A DNA stretch of 64,000 bases. It comes from Companilactobacillus huachuanensis (lineage in GTDB: Bacteria > Bacillota > Bacilli > Lactobacillales > Lactobacillaceae). This document shows positions 45,259 through 55,989 of this stretch, one piece after another. The notes under the pieces are model-generated. The model was not told where the DNA came from and did no database searches. It saw only the letters and a program-made list of their open reading frames with translations. The stretch covers positions 1 through 64,000 of the forward strand of contig NZ_BJDF01000011.1 in the NCBI RefSeq assembly GCF_005404815.1, read 5' to 3'. The position numbers and the translations under genes are program-made. Position 1 is the first letter of the stretch. Each line of letters opens with the position of its first letter.

Positions 45259-45533
45259 GTTGTGTTGAAATATATCTACTCTGATAGTTAGTCTATAAGT
45301 CATGAACTGGATCAGTCAGAGATAAGGAGTCAGAGTTACACGTGGATTTTTCGTAGACAGGTGTCTTAAAACCTGATTCATTGCGCGTACTATATGACTG
45401 ACAACCTTTGCCCCATTTATTAGTCTGATTTATTAACAGATATGCAATATATCGAGGATTCATTATCAAGAAACCCCTCTGTATTAAGAGACTCAGCCAT
45501 ATCTAATAACAATCAAGTACAAAAAATAACCTA
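45259..45533. other. Non-coding spacer between the two glpF genes
   Basis: No ORF. A long weak pairing (AGTCAT near 45296 with ATGACT near 45391, inner ACACGTGGAT hairpin) may be a degraded palindromic element; not strong enough to call. Confidence 0.35.
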
Positions 45534-45703
45534 GCCTGTGGGTGCAAGAATTTCACCTGTAGTGAAGTGTGATGTAAGGACGTAAGTCCTTATATCACAG
45601 GACGTCTTTTGAGACGTGGTCTTCGGCTCAAAAGCGAGGTTCGAGACCGCACCTCAGGCTCGAACCGGTCCCACATCAGGTGAAAATTCTTGCACCCACA
45701 GGC
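45534..45703 (-). repeat. Palindromic element N (full form, reverse)
   Basis: P1 arms 45534-45559 and 45677-45703 pair with one bulge. On the minus strand P2 GGTTCGAG/CTCGAACC is perfect, P3 CTTTTGAG/CTCAAAAG and P4 TGTGATATAAGGA/TCCTTACATCACA. Joining strands match element M while P1, P3 and P4 differ with compensation. It lies 58 bases past the minus-strand glpF stop. Confidence 0.9.
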
Positions 45704-45760
45704 GGCAAACCCAAAACAAAAAAGCCGAACCTTTACAGGCCCGACTTTAAAAATCAAAAT

Positions 45761-46483
45761 CTAAGGAATCAACATATACAACCAGGCAGCAACTGCACCA
45801 CCGGCTAGAGGTCCAAGGATAGGAACCCAACTGTAGGCCCAATCTGACTTGCCTTTATTAGCAATTGGCAAAATTTGGTGGGCGATACGTGGTCCCAAAT
45901 CTCTGGCTGGGTTGATGGCATAACCGGTCGTCCCACCTAGTGAGAATCCGATTGATGTGATCAAAACTCCGACTACCATTGGATTTAAACCATCTGTGAA
46001 CTTTCCACGTGTAAATGCTAAAAGTGCGAAAACAAGAACTAAAGTACCAATAAATTCACTAAGGAAGTTCATTGGATAATCACGAATTGCAGGTCCAGTA
46101 GCGAATGTCCCAAGAATTGCTGCTGGATCATCGGTTTCCTTCCAGTGTGGATAGTAGTTAATCCAAACGATTACGGCACCAACTAAACCACCTAATGTTT
46201 GAGCAATCATATATGGTATTACGTATGACCATTTGAACAATCCGGCGATTGCCATTCCCAAGGTAACTGCAGGATTCAAGTGTGCGGGACTTAAGAATGC
46301 TGAACAATAAACACCGAGTGTAACTGCCAATCCCCATCCAAGTGCTATGGCAATCCAACCGGATCCTTCAGCTTTCGATTTCTTTAGTGATACGGCCGCT
46401 ACAACACCATCACCAAGAATGATTAAAACCATTGTCCCAATAAATTCCCCAAGTAACTGTAGCGTTAAGCTATCATTCGTCAT
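45761..46483 (-). CDS. glpF: Glycerol uptake facilitator (aquaglyceroporin), second copy
   Basis: The 240-residue MIP channel has six segments and pore motifs AHLNPAVT and AINPARDLG, again with the Arg-Asp of glycerol channels. It differs enough from the first copy (YCSAFLSPAHLNPAV versus MFGSISGNHLNPAI) to suggest an old duplication or separate acquisition and perhaps another solute such as dihydroxyacetone or D/L-lactic acid, which some lactobacillal GlpF homologues carry. A cre-like site precedes it. Confidence 0.92.
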   Translation of the reverse strand: MTNDSLTLQLLGEFIGTMVLIILGDGVVAAVSLKKSKAEGSGWIAIALGWGLAVTLGVYCSAFLSPAHLNPAVTLGMAIAGLFKWSYVIPYMIAQTLGGLVGAVIVWINYYPHWKETDDPAAILGTFATGPAIRDYPMNFLSEFIGTLVLVFALLAFTRGKFTDGLNPMVVGVLITSIGFSLGGTTGYAINPARDLGPRIAHQILPIANKGKSDWAYSWVPILGPLAGGAVAAWLYMLIP

Positions 46484-46507
46484 AATAAATCTCCTCCAAT
46501 TTCACAA

Positions 46508-46521
46508 TGATTACGCTTACA
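46508..46521 (-). promoter_or_regulatory. cre-like site upstream of the second glpF
   Basis: TGTAAGCGTAATCA on the minus strand, one mismatch to the consensus, 25 bases from the start codon. Confidence 0.55.
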
Positions 46522-46850
46522 TTTGAATTATACATTGCTAATAAAGGGATTACTATGTAATTCTATTGTGAAACTATTGAGAATTTATTATGGAGAGTAT
46601 GACAAGATTTTATAGGTTATTGGAATTTGTCGTTATATAGGAGAAAAGACGGTCTTTTATTTTTAAAATCTGAATATTATCTGATAAACATTCAAAAAAT
46701 GATTCGATTTTTTACTAAGTAATAGCAAGATATTGTAACATGCAATATCTTGTTGTCTATTTTTAGTGATAACAGCGCTTACCGTTGATATGACAAGATT
46801 ATAACCGAATGTTATATCGCTGATAATCAAGTAATATTGGTTTGAGTAAT

Positions 46851-46864
46851 TGTAAAGGCTTACA
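46851..46864 (+). promoter_or_regulatory. cre-like site upstream of fabV
   Basis: TGTAAAGGCTTACA, a near-palindrome with one mismatch (G for C at position 7). Confidence 0.5.
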
Positions 46865-47061
46865 TTAGCAAGTGAAGATAGTTATTGATATCACAATGTG
46901 ATGTGGCTATCGAGGTTTTCAACCAAATGAGGGAAATCATTTTAAGTTATCAAAAAACATTTGAAAACTCAAAACGCCAGCGAGTACTTTCAATCAAATG
47001 TTAAAAGATAATAATTGACTTCATTCATTCTATTAATTTATTGATAAAGGTGGAGTTGAAT

Positions 47062-48273
47062 ATGTCAGACACAATGGTAAAAATTACTGAAAAGCTCAAG
47101 GGAAACGTTGCTCGATCAGTTAATCCTGAAGGATGCCGTCAAGAAATTCTTAATCAAATCTCCTATGTACAAGGAAAAGGTAAGTATGAAGGTGCTAAGA
47201 AGGCTTTGATTATTGGAGGGTCATCTAGTTATGGACTTGCTAGTCGAATTACAACAGCTTTTGGTCAGGGAGCTGACACAATCGGAGTTTCCTTTGAACG
47301 ACCACCTCGTGATGAAAATATGCTCGGAACTGCCGGTTGGTATAACAACATATACTTCCGTCAAGAAGCAGAAAAAGCAGGCTTGATCGGTAAAAACTTT
47401 ATTGGCGATGCTTTTGCACAAGATATGAAGGATCAAGTTATTCAATATATTAAGGATAGCTTTGGGGGAAAGATTGATCTCTTAGTATATTCTGTGGCTG
47501 CTCCAAAACGGACAAATCCCGACAATGCCGATGAAACGTGGCGTTCAGTGATTAAAACCGTTGGTAAATCAGTTACCGGTGAAAATATCAATCTAGAAGA
47601 AAATAAATTATTTGAACAAACAGTTGAACCTGCTAGTGACGATGAAGTAGAAGCTACGAAACACGTCATGGGCGGTGAAGACTGGGAGATCTGGGTTGAT
47701 GAATTAAAGGCTGCTGGAGTTTTGGCTGATGGATTCAAGACAATTCTTTATTCATATATTGGACCAAAGAGTACATATGATTTTTATCATGAAGGTACTC
47801 TAGGAGCTGCAAAAGACGCAGCTGAAGCATCATCTCACAAGATTCAAGACAAAATCAAAGACATTGACGGTGAAGCTCTAATTTCCGTATCTCGTGCCGT
47901 TACTACTAAGGCATCCGTTGTTATTCCTATTTTTCCAATGTATTGTATCGCACTTTATAAGATTGAAGAAGAAACGGGAACACACGAGACACCAATCATG
48001 CATAAAGATCGTCTATTCCGTGACATGGTTTACGGAAATCGCCGTGAGACTGATGATAGAGGCCGCTTACGTCCGGATGCTTGGGAGCAACGTGAGGATA
48101 TCCAAGCTAAAGTTTCTGAATTAATGAAGAAGATTACACCAGATAACTTTAACAGTTCCTTAACTGGTTACGATGAATTTAGAAGAGAATTCATGCAACT
48201 AAACGGTTTTGAAGTACCAGGTGCTGACAATGATACTGTAGATTTAGATAAATTAATGAAATTGAGACCATAA
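47062..48273 (+). CDS. fabV: FabV/Ter-type trans-2-enoyl-CoA (or enoyl-ACP) reductase
   Basis: The 403-residue SDR-like enzyme is the standard FabV length. It has the NADH loop IIGGSSSYGLASR, the catalytic Tyr-x8-Lys pair Y242/K251 (YHEGTLGAAK) and the family segments GTAGWYNN and GTHETPI. Members reduce crotonyl-CoA to butyryl-CoA (Ter) or enoyl-ACP in fatty acid synthesis (FabV). The CoA-transferase just downstream and the hydratases nearby favour the acyl-CoA role. The start follows AAGGTGGAG. The 85-base gap to the next gene has a small hairpin but no terminator, so the two are likely co-transcribed. Confidence 0.92.
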   Translation: MSDTMVKITEKLKGNVARSVNPEGCRQEILNQISYVQGKGKYEGAKKALIIGGSSSYGLASRITTAFGQGADTIGVSFERPPRDENMLGTAGWYNNIYFRQEAEKAGLIGKNFIGDAFAQDMKDQVIQYIKDSFGGKIDLLVYSVAAPKRTNPDNADETWRSVIKTVGKSVTGENINLEENKLFEQTVEPASDDEVEATKHVMGGEDWEIWVDELKAAGVLADGFKTILYSYIGPKSTYDFYHEGTLGAAKDAAEASSHKIQDKIKDIDGEALISVSRAVTTKASVVIPIFPMYCIALYKIEEETGTHETPIMHKDRLFRDMVYGNRRETDDRGRLRPDAWEQREDIQAKVSELMKKITPDNFNSSLTGYDEFRREFMQLNGFEVPGADNDTVDLDKLMKLRP

Positions 48274-48358
48274 TATTTTTCGAATAGCATCTTACCTATA
48301 ACTTTCAAAGCAGTAGGTAGTTGTGATCGATGAGTTAGAAAAGGATGGGGTGTTTTTA

Positions 48359-49954
48359 ATGACTGTACAATTTATTAACAGTGAAAAGGCTGCAGAGCTT
48401 ATTCCTGATAATGCAACTATTGCTTTGGAAGGTTTCTTAGGCTCAGATGTTGCTGAAGAGATCCTAGAAAATATTCGTAAGAGATTTGATAAAGAGGGTC
48501 ATCCTAAGGATCTAGAAGTATGGCATGCATCAGGTATTGGTGATGGTAAGGATAAAGGAACTAATAACTTTGCTGCTAAAGGTTTGTTGAAGAGATTAGT
48601 TGGGGGACATTGGGCACTAGCTCCACAACTAGAACCTTTAGTCGCAAACAATGACTTTGAGGCATATAATTTCCCTCAAGGTGTTATGTCACAAATTTTC
48701 CGTGATTCTGCCGCTCATAAGCCTATTCAAATTAGTCGAGTTGGCCTTGGAACATTCGTCGATCCAGACATCGAAGGTGGCAAGCTAAACGATGCAGCTA
48801 AAAAGACTGATTTAGTTTCAAAGATGAAGATTAAAGGTGAAGATTACTTAGCATATGATGTTCCAAAGCCAAACGTTGCTATTTTACGTGGAACATATGC
48901 TGATGAAGATGGTAATATCACTTTTGATGACGAACCATTGACTCTTGAATCAACATCAATCGCTATGGCTGCTCACAATAACGGTGGTAAAGTCTTTGTT
49001 CAAGTAAAGAGAATTTTGAAGAAGGGTTCAATGAAACCTAAGGATATCAGAATCCCTGGACTATTGGTCGATTACGTTGTTGAAACAAATGATGAATTGA
49101 TGACAAGACAAAGTACTGCTACACAATTCAATCCGGATTATGTTAACCAAGCCGTTGTTAAAGCAGCTGGTGCAATTAACGTGCCACTTGATGCTAAGAA
49201 AGTTATTGCCAGACGTGCTGCCATGTATAAGAACGAAAATGACAACATTGTTAACTATGGTATCGGTAAATATCCAGAAACAGTTTCTTTGATCTTAAAA
49301 GAAGAAGGAGCTGCTGAAAACGTTACGACAACTGTTGAACCCGGAACATTTGGTGGTGTTCCTATGGGTGGTGGTGACTTCGGTTGTGCCATTTCACCTG
49401 AATCAACAATTGATCAACCATATATGTTTGACTTCTACGATGGTGGTGGTATTGACATCACATTCTTAGGCCTTGCCGAATTGGATAAACTTGGTAATAT
49501 CAACGTTTCTAAGTTTGGCCCTAAGATTGCTGGTACTGGTGGTTTCGTTAATATTACACAAAACACACCAACAGTTGTCTTTACTGGTACATTTACTGCC
49601 GGTGGACTTAAAGAAGAAGTCAAAGATGGTAAACTCAATATTCTTCAAGAAGGTAAATTTAATAAACTTGTTAATAACGTAGAACAGATCACATTCTCTG
49701 GTCCAGTTTCACACGACAACAAGCAAAATATTTACTACATTACAGAACGTGCCGTCTTCCAATTGGTTGATGGTGGTATTGAGTTGATTGAAATTGCACC
49801 AGGTATGAATCTTCAAAAGGATATTCTTGATCACATGGACTTCAAGCCACAAATCAGCAATGATTTACGCTATATGGATCCTCGTATCTTTGAAGAACCA
49901 TTGATGGGCAATGTCACTAACCAACCAGGTGAAAAAGTAGCATTGACTGTTTAA
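48359..49954 (+). CDS. Family I acyl-CoA:acetate/propionate CoA-transferase (Pct/YdiF type)
   Basis: The 531-residue protein fuses alpha and beta CoA-transferase halves, as in Pct and YdiF. The catalytic Glu is about E327 in TVEPGTFGGVPMGG, where Pct has ES-G followed by GGVPAGG. GFLGSD near the start and GMNLQKDILDHMDFKP near the end are family-typical. It swaps CoA between short-chain acids, activating or releasing propionate, butyrate, acetate, acrylate or hydroxyacids without ATP cost. Position behind fabV suggests it frees the reduced acid or activates the unsaturated one. AAGGATGGGG precedes the start. Confidence 0.9.
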   Translation: MTVQFINSEKAAELIPDNATIALEGFLGSDVAEEILENIRKRFDKEGHPKDLEVWHASGIGDGKDKGTNNFAAKGLLKRLVGGHWALAPQLEPLVANNDFEAYNFPQGVMSQIFRDSAAHKPIQISRVGLGTFVDPDIEGGKLNDAAKKTDLVSKMKIKGEDYLAYDVPKPNVAILRGTYADEDGNITFDDEPLTLESTSIAMAAHNNGGKVFVQVKRILKKGSMKPKDIRIPGLLVDYVVETNDELMTRQSTATQFNPDYVNQAVVKAAGAINVPLDAKKVIARRAAMYKNENDNIVNYGIGKYPETVSLILKEEGAAENVTTTVEPGTFGGVPMGGGDFGCAISPESTIDQPYMFDFYDGGGIDITFLGLAELDKLGNINVSKFGPKIAGTGGFVNITQNTPTVVFTGTFTAGGLKEEVKDGKLNILQEGKFNKLVNNVEQITFSGPVSHDNKQNIYYITERAVFQLVDGGIELIEIAPGMNLQKDILDHMDFKPQISNDLRYMDPRIFEEPLMGNVTNQPGEKVALTV

Positions 49955-50018
49955 TGTCCTGGCTTAAAATATAATAATATAGAAGCAAACTGATCAAATT
50001 AGTTTTCTGCCAGAATAA

Positions 50019-50055
50019 AAAATGTCTAATTCACTTGAGTGAGTTAGACATTTTT
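50019..50055 (+). terminator. Terminator of the fabV/CoA-transferase unit
   Basis: AAAAATGTCTAA...TCACT pairs with AGTGA...TTAGACATTTTT. Confidence 0.8.
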
Positions 50056-50072
50056 ATGTTTCTTGAAGTCCG

Positions 50073-50240
50073 CCGGAGGGGGACAGTGATGGTAATCTAC
50101 AGTGTGACCGGCGCGAGCCAAGGTCTCACACCTCGATTTTGAGATTCGCAAGGTACGCGAATCTCAAAATACGTCAGTGGAGTAAGGGCTAAAGCCCTAA
50201 CACCACTTGCACTGCTGATTCCATCACTGTCCCCCTCCGG
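50073..50240 (+). repeat. Palindromic element P (full form)
   Basis: Perfect 20-bp P1 arms CCGGAGGGGGACAGTGATGG and complement (50073-50092, 50221-50240), unlike any other copy. P2 GGCGCGAG/CTCACACC has two C-A mismatches, P3 TTTTGAGATTCGC/GCGAATCTCAAAA is perfect, P4 GTGGAGTAAGGGCT AAA AGCCCTAACACCAC is intact. Confidence 0.9.
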
Positions 50241-50389
50241 CTGGGTTATTAGTTAAAATGTTATGTTAATTAACATCTAGAATTGGTGATTTTTAAATTA
50301 ATCTGGATTTAATGATTCTTCTAATTTCGAAAGTAGAAAAGTGAAATTTACAAATTATTTACAAAGACGCAATTCCAACTAAAGAACTA

Positions 50390-50575
50390 GTCGGAAGAGC
50401 TGAGAAATATTTGTGGGCAGTGGAAGTGGCGTTATGGCTTTAGCCATTACGCCACCGGGCGCGTTTGGAGCCTTGCCGAACTGTGGCAAGGCTTCAAACC
50501 GAGGTTCGAGACCGCACTTTGGCTCGGACCGGTCCGCACAGCCAGTGAATATTTCTCAGCTCTGGAGACGGCATG
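50390..50575 (-). repeat. Palindromic element Q (full form, reverse)
   Basis: P1 arms GAGCTGAGAAATATT (50397-50411) and complement (50548-50562). On the minus strand P2 GGTCCGAG/CTCGAACC, P3 GTTTGAAGCCTTGCC with partner, P4 GTGGCGTAATGGCT AAA partner. It starts 20 bases after the LysR gene stop, in sense with it. Confidence 0.9.
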
Positions 50576-50581
50576 ACAGAA

Positions 50582-51496
50582 TTAATCATTGATATGATCT
50601 TGATGTTCCTTGAAATAATTTATGAACCAATCTTCAGTGTATTTAACAACGGCGTTTTGATAGATGTCTTTTATGCTGCACATGCTGATTGTCCATGGGA
50701 AGTTTGGATCGATGTCACGATGTTCGATGTTAGTTCCAGAATAATTTCCACCAATTGGGGAAGCGATGATTCCGACGGCATCGTCCATTTCGGAACAGAT
50801 GTTTAGGATCAAATCCCAAGAACTTGTTTTGAAGAAGTAGTTAGGGCGCAAATCGTTTCGAATGAACTTCTGATTTATTTGATAGGTAACCATGAAACTG
50901 TCATCGAGAGTGACGATTTTTTCCTTGGCCACTTCTTTGAAGGGAATTGGTCCTTTGAAATTGTGGAAGCGATGATTTTTGTTGAACCAGACGGCCACAG
51001 AGTCATCGTAGATCTTCTTTTCTTGAACTGAAGGGTAGGTAGCCGGTGAAACTAGCACTGCCAGATCGATTTCTTGCAAAATTAACTTCTTTTGCAGCTC
51101 ATAGGCACCTTTTTCGACGATTTGTAGGTCGATTTTAGGATTTTCTTGAATGAATTTGGGAATCGCTCGATTGAATACGGTGGAAATAATGACTGGTGCG
51201 ATTCCGACTTTGACGGTTCCGGTCTTATCATCGGCTCGGTCGTGGATACTTTTGATCAAATCATCGTAATCTTGACTGATAGTACGGCCGTGTGAAATAA
51301 GGTCCTCGCCAGTTGGAGTTAGTCCAGTAATTCTACCTTTGCCACGAGTAAAAATTTGAATCTGTTCAACATTTTCCAATTCACTGATAAGTTTACTCAA
51401 TGCAGGTTGCGAGACATTGAGGACCCGTGAACTCTTAGTGAGATTAAAATCATTGTCGACGATGGTTATTAAATATTGAATTTGATGAATATCCAT
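50582..51496 (-). CDS. LysR-family transcription regulator
   Basis: The 304-residue protein has the LysR helix-turn-helix at residues 1-60 (FNLTKSSRVLNVSQPALSKLI) and an effector domain of two alpha/beta lobes from about 90 (GTVKVGIAPVIISTVF). HTH placement and length are typical. It diverges from the alpha/beta hydrolase gene across a region with a perfect cre and sits between the CoA-transferase and the FabK/glycerol genes, so any of these may be targets. Its ligand is unknown; short acids or acyl-CoAs would be plausible. Confidence 0.88.
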   Translation of the reverse strand: MDIHQIQYLITIVDNDFNLTKSSRVLNVSQPALSKLISELENVEQIQIFTRGKGRITGLTPTGEDLISHGRTISQDYDDLIKSIHDRADDKTGTVKVGIAPVIISTVFNRAIPKFIQENPKIDLQIVEKGAYELQKKLILQEIDLAVLVSPATYPSVQEKKIYDDSVAVWFNKNHRFHNFKGPIPFKEVAKEKIVTLDDSFMVTYQINQKFIRNDLRPNYFFKTSSWDLILNICSEMDDAVGIIASPIGGNYSGTNIEHRDIDPNFPWTISMCSIKDIYQNAVVKYTEDWFINYFKEHQDHIND

Positions 51497-51544
51497 AATT
51501 TATTTTCCCCTTTCAAAAGGTAACGGTAGCAAGTGGTCTAGACG

Positions 51545-51558
51545 TGTAACCGCTTACA
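51545..51558. promoter_or_regulatory. Perfect palindromic cre between lysR and hydrolase genes
   Basis: TGTAACCGCTTACA matches the cre consensus exactly and lies 49 bases upstream of the LysR start. Confidence 0.75.
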
Positions 51559-51655
51559 ACGAATGCTGCAGTAATATAATGAAAATTTATAGTAGAGGCC
51601 ACATACACATATTTAAATCAATCATAAATTGAAGATTAGTTGTGCTGTTTTCAGA

Positions 51656-51706
51656 ACTGGGAAATATGCACTGTCAGTGCAACCGCCAACTAATATTTCT
51701 GAGTTC
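51656..51706. repeat. Palindromic element R (short, degraded)
   Basis: AGAACTGGGAAATAT (51656-51670) and ATATTTCTGAGTTCT (51692-51706) pair with two mismatches; flank TGCTGTTTTCAG resembles TGCCGTTTCCAG of the family. No P2-P4. Confidence 0.6.
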
Positions 51707-51893
51707 TTATGATTAATTGTTTCTATTATACTTATAAATTTACTGAATGAAAATGATGGAAAAATTAAAATACTAACCAGCACTTCACATTAAATCAACT
51801 GTCTTTCAGTGTATTTGGACTGAATTTGAATATAAAAGAACATCAACCGGAGACGGAAATCTAAAACTATAAGAAAGTATTGAGGTTACTAAT

Positions 51894-52673
51894 ATGCAAT
51901 TTATTACAAGTGATGATGTAAGACTGGAATACGATGACGTCGGTCAAGGAGAACCTATTTTAATTATGACGGGTTACGCTGGCTATAAGGAGATTTGGCG
52001 TTCACAGGTTGAACTTCTGAGCCAACATTATCGCGTCATTAATTTAGATAGGAGAAATCACGGTCGTTCAGAAACTACAACCAAAGGATTACGAATGAGT
52101 CGCCAAGGAAAAGATGTTGCTGAGTTATTAGATTATTTGAAAATAAATAAGATCAGTATGATGGGTAATTCAATGGGTGCAGCAACTATCTGGGCATATT
52201 GTTCCTTATATGGGGATGATCGAATTAATAAAATAATCAGTGTTGATCAATCACCCAAGATGATTTCTGATAAAACGTGGCCATACGGTCTCTTGGATTT
52301 GAACTGGGACAATTTCCCCGAGGAAGCGGAACAGATGTATCACGTTCACACGACCTATCGCAATATCGATGATGAGACATATAAATTGGTCAAAACTGTT
52401 CAGGGTGGTAAGAAATTCGATTATGAACTGAACCGACCTTTGCTGTTTGACCATGCCTTTCAGGATTGGCGAGATGTTATTAAAACTTTGAAAGTTCCCG
52501 TTCTCTTTCTATCGGGAAAAGAAAGTCCATTTTGGTCTTCCGAGCATGCGACGGCCTCTGCCAATTTATGTGAAAACGGCAAGGCCATCATTGTACCTGA
52601 TTCTGGACATATTATTATGTCCGAACAGCAGGAATTATTCAATACTATCATGATGGATTTCTTGCAATCATGA
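51894..52673 (+). CDS. Alpha/beta hydrolase
   Basis: The 259-residue protein is a compact serine hydrolase. The nucleophile is in MMGNSMGAA, the oxyanion region in MTGYAGYKEIWRSQ and the catalytic His in PDSGHIIM; the acid is probably the Asp before the lid or the Glu in LSGKESPFW. No signal peptide, so it is cytoplasmic. Lactonases, esterases and monoacylglycerol lipases share this pattern. If it is the last, it would release glycerol and fit the neighbouring glycerol genes, but this is conjecture. Confidence 0.82.
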   Translation: MQFITSDDVRLEYDDVGQGEPILIMTGYAGYKEIWRSQVELLSQHYRVINLDRRNHGRSETTTKGLRMSRQGKDVAELLDYLKINKISMMGNSMGAATIWAYCSLYGDDRINKIISVDQSPKMISDKTWPYGLLDLNWDNFPEEAEQMYHVHTTYRNIDDETYKLVKTVQGGKKFDYELNRPLLFDHAFQDWRDVIKTLKVPVLFLSGKESPFWSSEHATASANLCENGKAIIVPDSGHIIMSEQQELFNTIMMDFLQS

Positions 52674-53365
52674 TCAATGAAAATGTTATAAATATGTTCA
52701 AACTACTATATCTAAATTATACGTTTTTTTATAAGAAATGTGAGAACCGTTATTTGATAATTTTCCATATTATATTTTGAATACCATAGCTAAAAAGTGA
52801 AACCGACTATTTTAGCACTTTTTAGGGGTAATAAGCAGTCTGCATAAGGTCAATAACTTGAAGTTATGGTTATATAGTCAATAATTGCTAATTATTTTTA
52901 ATAAAAGTGCGGTAAACTAACCAAAACAATAATCAATAAGTAATTATCGAAAAAAGTCTTTACTGTTTATCATAATAGCCATAAAAGTAGGTTATATGCT
53001 TATCAAACGCTGATATAACAGGGATTATAAGACTTTTTTAAGCGAAAAATGGCTTCAAAAATAGAAAACGCTTACAAAACATCTTTTTGCTAAAAGCTGA
53101 TAAAACGGCATTTTTGATTATTTAATAATTAGTAAAAAATTGAACGCTATTTGCAATTTTAAATAACGATTGTAATATAAATTGTAGGAGCGCTCGAGAG
53201 ATAAAGAAATGTTTTTCATAAGTAAACGATTGCAAAAATAAATTTATTGCAAATCAAGATCGATTTTCACTAATTAGCCTAGGTAAATGAAAATTGATTT
53301 TTAACCTATGAATTACATTTATGGATTTGTTTTTCACACTTAACTTTCTATTGGAGGATTTAATT
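52674..53365. promoter_or_regulatory. Long AT-rich region upstream of the FabK-like gene
   Basis: 692 bases without an ORF. It contains a cre-like AGAAAACGCTTACA (53063-53076, one mismatch), a weaker AGTAAACGATTGCA (53221-53234) and a loose stem AAATC..GATTTTCA/TGAAAAT..GATTT (about 53251-53310). GGAGG lies at the end. Nothing else recognisable; a long leader or an unannotated small RNA would fit. Confidence 0.5.
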
Positions 53366-54301
53366 ATGAATAAAGTATGTGAACTTTTAGGAATCAAGTA
53401 CCCAGTTGTTCAAGGAGCTATGCAAGAAGTTGCTACTGCTGAATTAGCCGCCGCCGTATCAAATGGTGGTGGACTTGGAATTATCGCTGCTGGTGGTAAG
53501 ACAGCTGACCAAGTAAGAGAAGAAATTCAAAAAGCTAAGAAACTAACAAAGAACACATTTGCTGTTAACTTGATGTTGATGGATCCTAACACACCAGACG
53601 TTGTCAAAGTTGTTATCGATGAAGGCGTTAAAGTAGTTACAACTGGTGCTGGTACACCTAAACCTTACATGAAAGATTTGAAGGCCGCTGGTATTAAAGT
53701 TTGTCCTGTTATTCCTAACGTTAAGATTGCTAAGAAGATGGAAGAAATGGGTGCCGATGCCGTTATTGCCGAAGGTATGGAAGGTGGAGGACACATTGGT
53801 GTTCTAACATCACAAACTCTATGGCCACAAATTGCTGATGCTGTTTCAATTCCTCTAATCGCTGCTGGTGGTGTTGGTGACGGACGTGGTGTTGTAAATG
53901 CCTTTGTTGCTGGTGCACAAGCTGTTCAATGTGGAACAATCTTCTCAATCGCTAAGGAAAGTCCTGTTGGAGATAACTGGAGAAAGTTAGTTATCGACGC
54001 TACTGATACTTCAACAGTCGTTGCTGGTGCAACAATCAAAGATGCATCACGTATTATCAAGAACAACATTGCTAACAAGTTAACAGAACTTGAATTAGAT
54101 CAAGTATCACGTGACGAATTCAACTCAGTTATGAACGAAGGATTAAGAAATGCCGTTCAAAAAGATGATGTTGATGATGGACTAGTATTTAGTGGTCAAG
54201 TTTCAGGTCTAATCAAAGAATCATTACCAGCTGGAGAAATCGTTAAGAAGTTAATGGACGAAGCACAAGAAGTTCTTAACAAAAAAATTGAATTGGTATA
54301 G
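53366..54301 (+). CDS. FabK-like FMN enoyl reductase (enoyl-ACP reductase II / nitronate monooxygenase family)
   Basis: The 311-residue TIM-barrel flavoprotein tracks FabK closely: LLGIKYPVVQGAMQEVA, GGGLGIIAAGG, FAVNLMLMDP, VKVVTTGAGTPKPYM, GADAVIAEGMEGGGHIG and PLIAAGGVGDGRG. FabK reduces enoyl-ACP with NADH and FMN; relatives act on nitronates or enoyl-CoA. In lactobacilli fabK normally sits in the fab operon, so this separate copy next to glycerol genes may serve another acyl carrier or CoA. The start was set at MNKVCE after GGAGG. Confidence 0.85.
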   Translation: MNKVCELLGIKYPVVQGAMQEVATAELAAAVSNGGGLGIIAAGGKTADQVREEIQKAKKLTKNTFAVNLMLMDPNTPDVVKVVIDEGVKVVTTGAGTPKPYMKDLKAAGIKVCPVIPNVKIAKKMEEMGADAVIAEGMEGGGHIGVLTSQTLWPQIADAVSIPLIAAGGVGDGRGVVNAFVAGAQAVQCGTIFSIAKESPVGDNWRKLVIDATDTSTVVAGATIKDASRIIKNNIANKLTELELDQVSRDEFNSVMNEGLRNAVQKDDVDDGLVFSGQVSGLIKESLPAGEIVKKLMDEAQEVLNKKIELV

Positions 54302-54341
54302 GGATACCAACATAGGTTTATGTTAGGAGTTAATAAAAATT

Positions 54342-55932
<1,591 letters not shown>

Positions 55933-55989
55933 AATGCAGTCAAGATAATCAAATTGGTTGTCTATTGCGTAGTAACGAGGGACGAACTT

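Larger units (their letters stand above)
46484..47061. promoter_or_regulatory. Divergent glpF/fabV control region
   Basis: 578 non-coding bases. Contents: cre-like TGATTACGCTTACA (46508-46521), perfect inverted repeat CAAGATATTG/CAATATCTTG (46726-46752) and cre-like TGTAAAGGCTTACA (46851-46864). The region before fabV is unusually long. Confidence 0.55.

Noticed and set aside
45259-45533. Another copy of the palindromic element
   Set aside because: Only a few short pairs (AGTCAT/ATGACT, an ACACGTGGAT hairpin) can be found and none of the joining strands is recognisable.
42227-54301. A complete butyrate or acrylate pathway
   Set aside because: Thiolase, 3-hydroxyacyl-CoA dehydrogenase, electron-transfer flavoprotein and lactoyl-CoA dehydratase are not in the window; only the hydration, reduction and CoA-transfer steps are.
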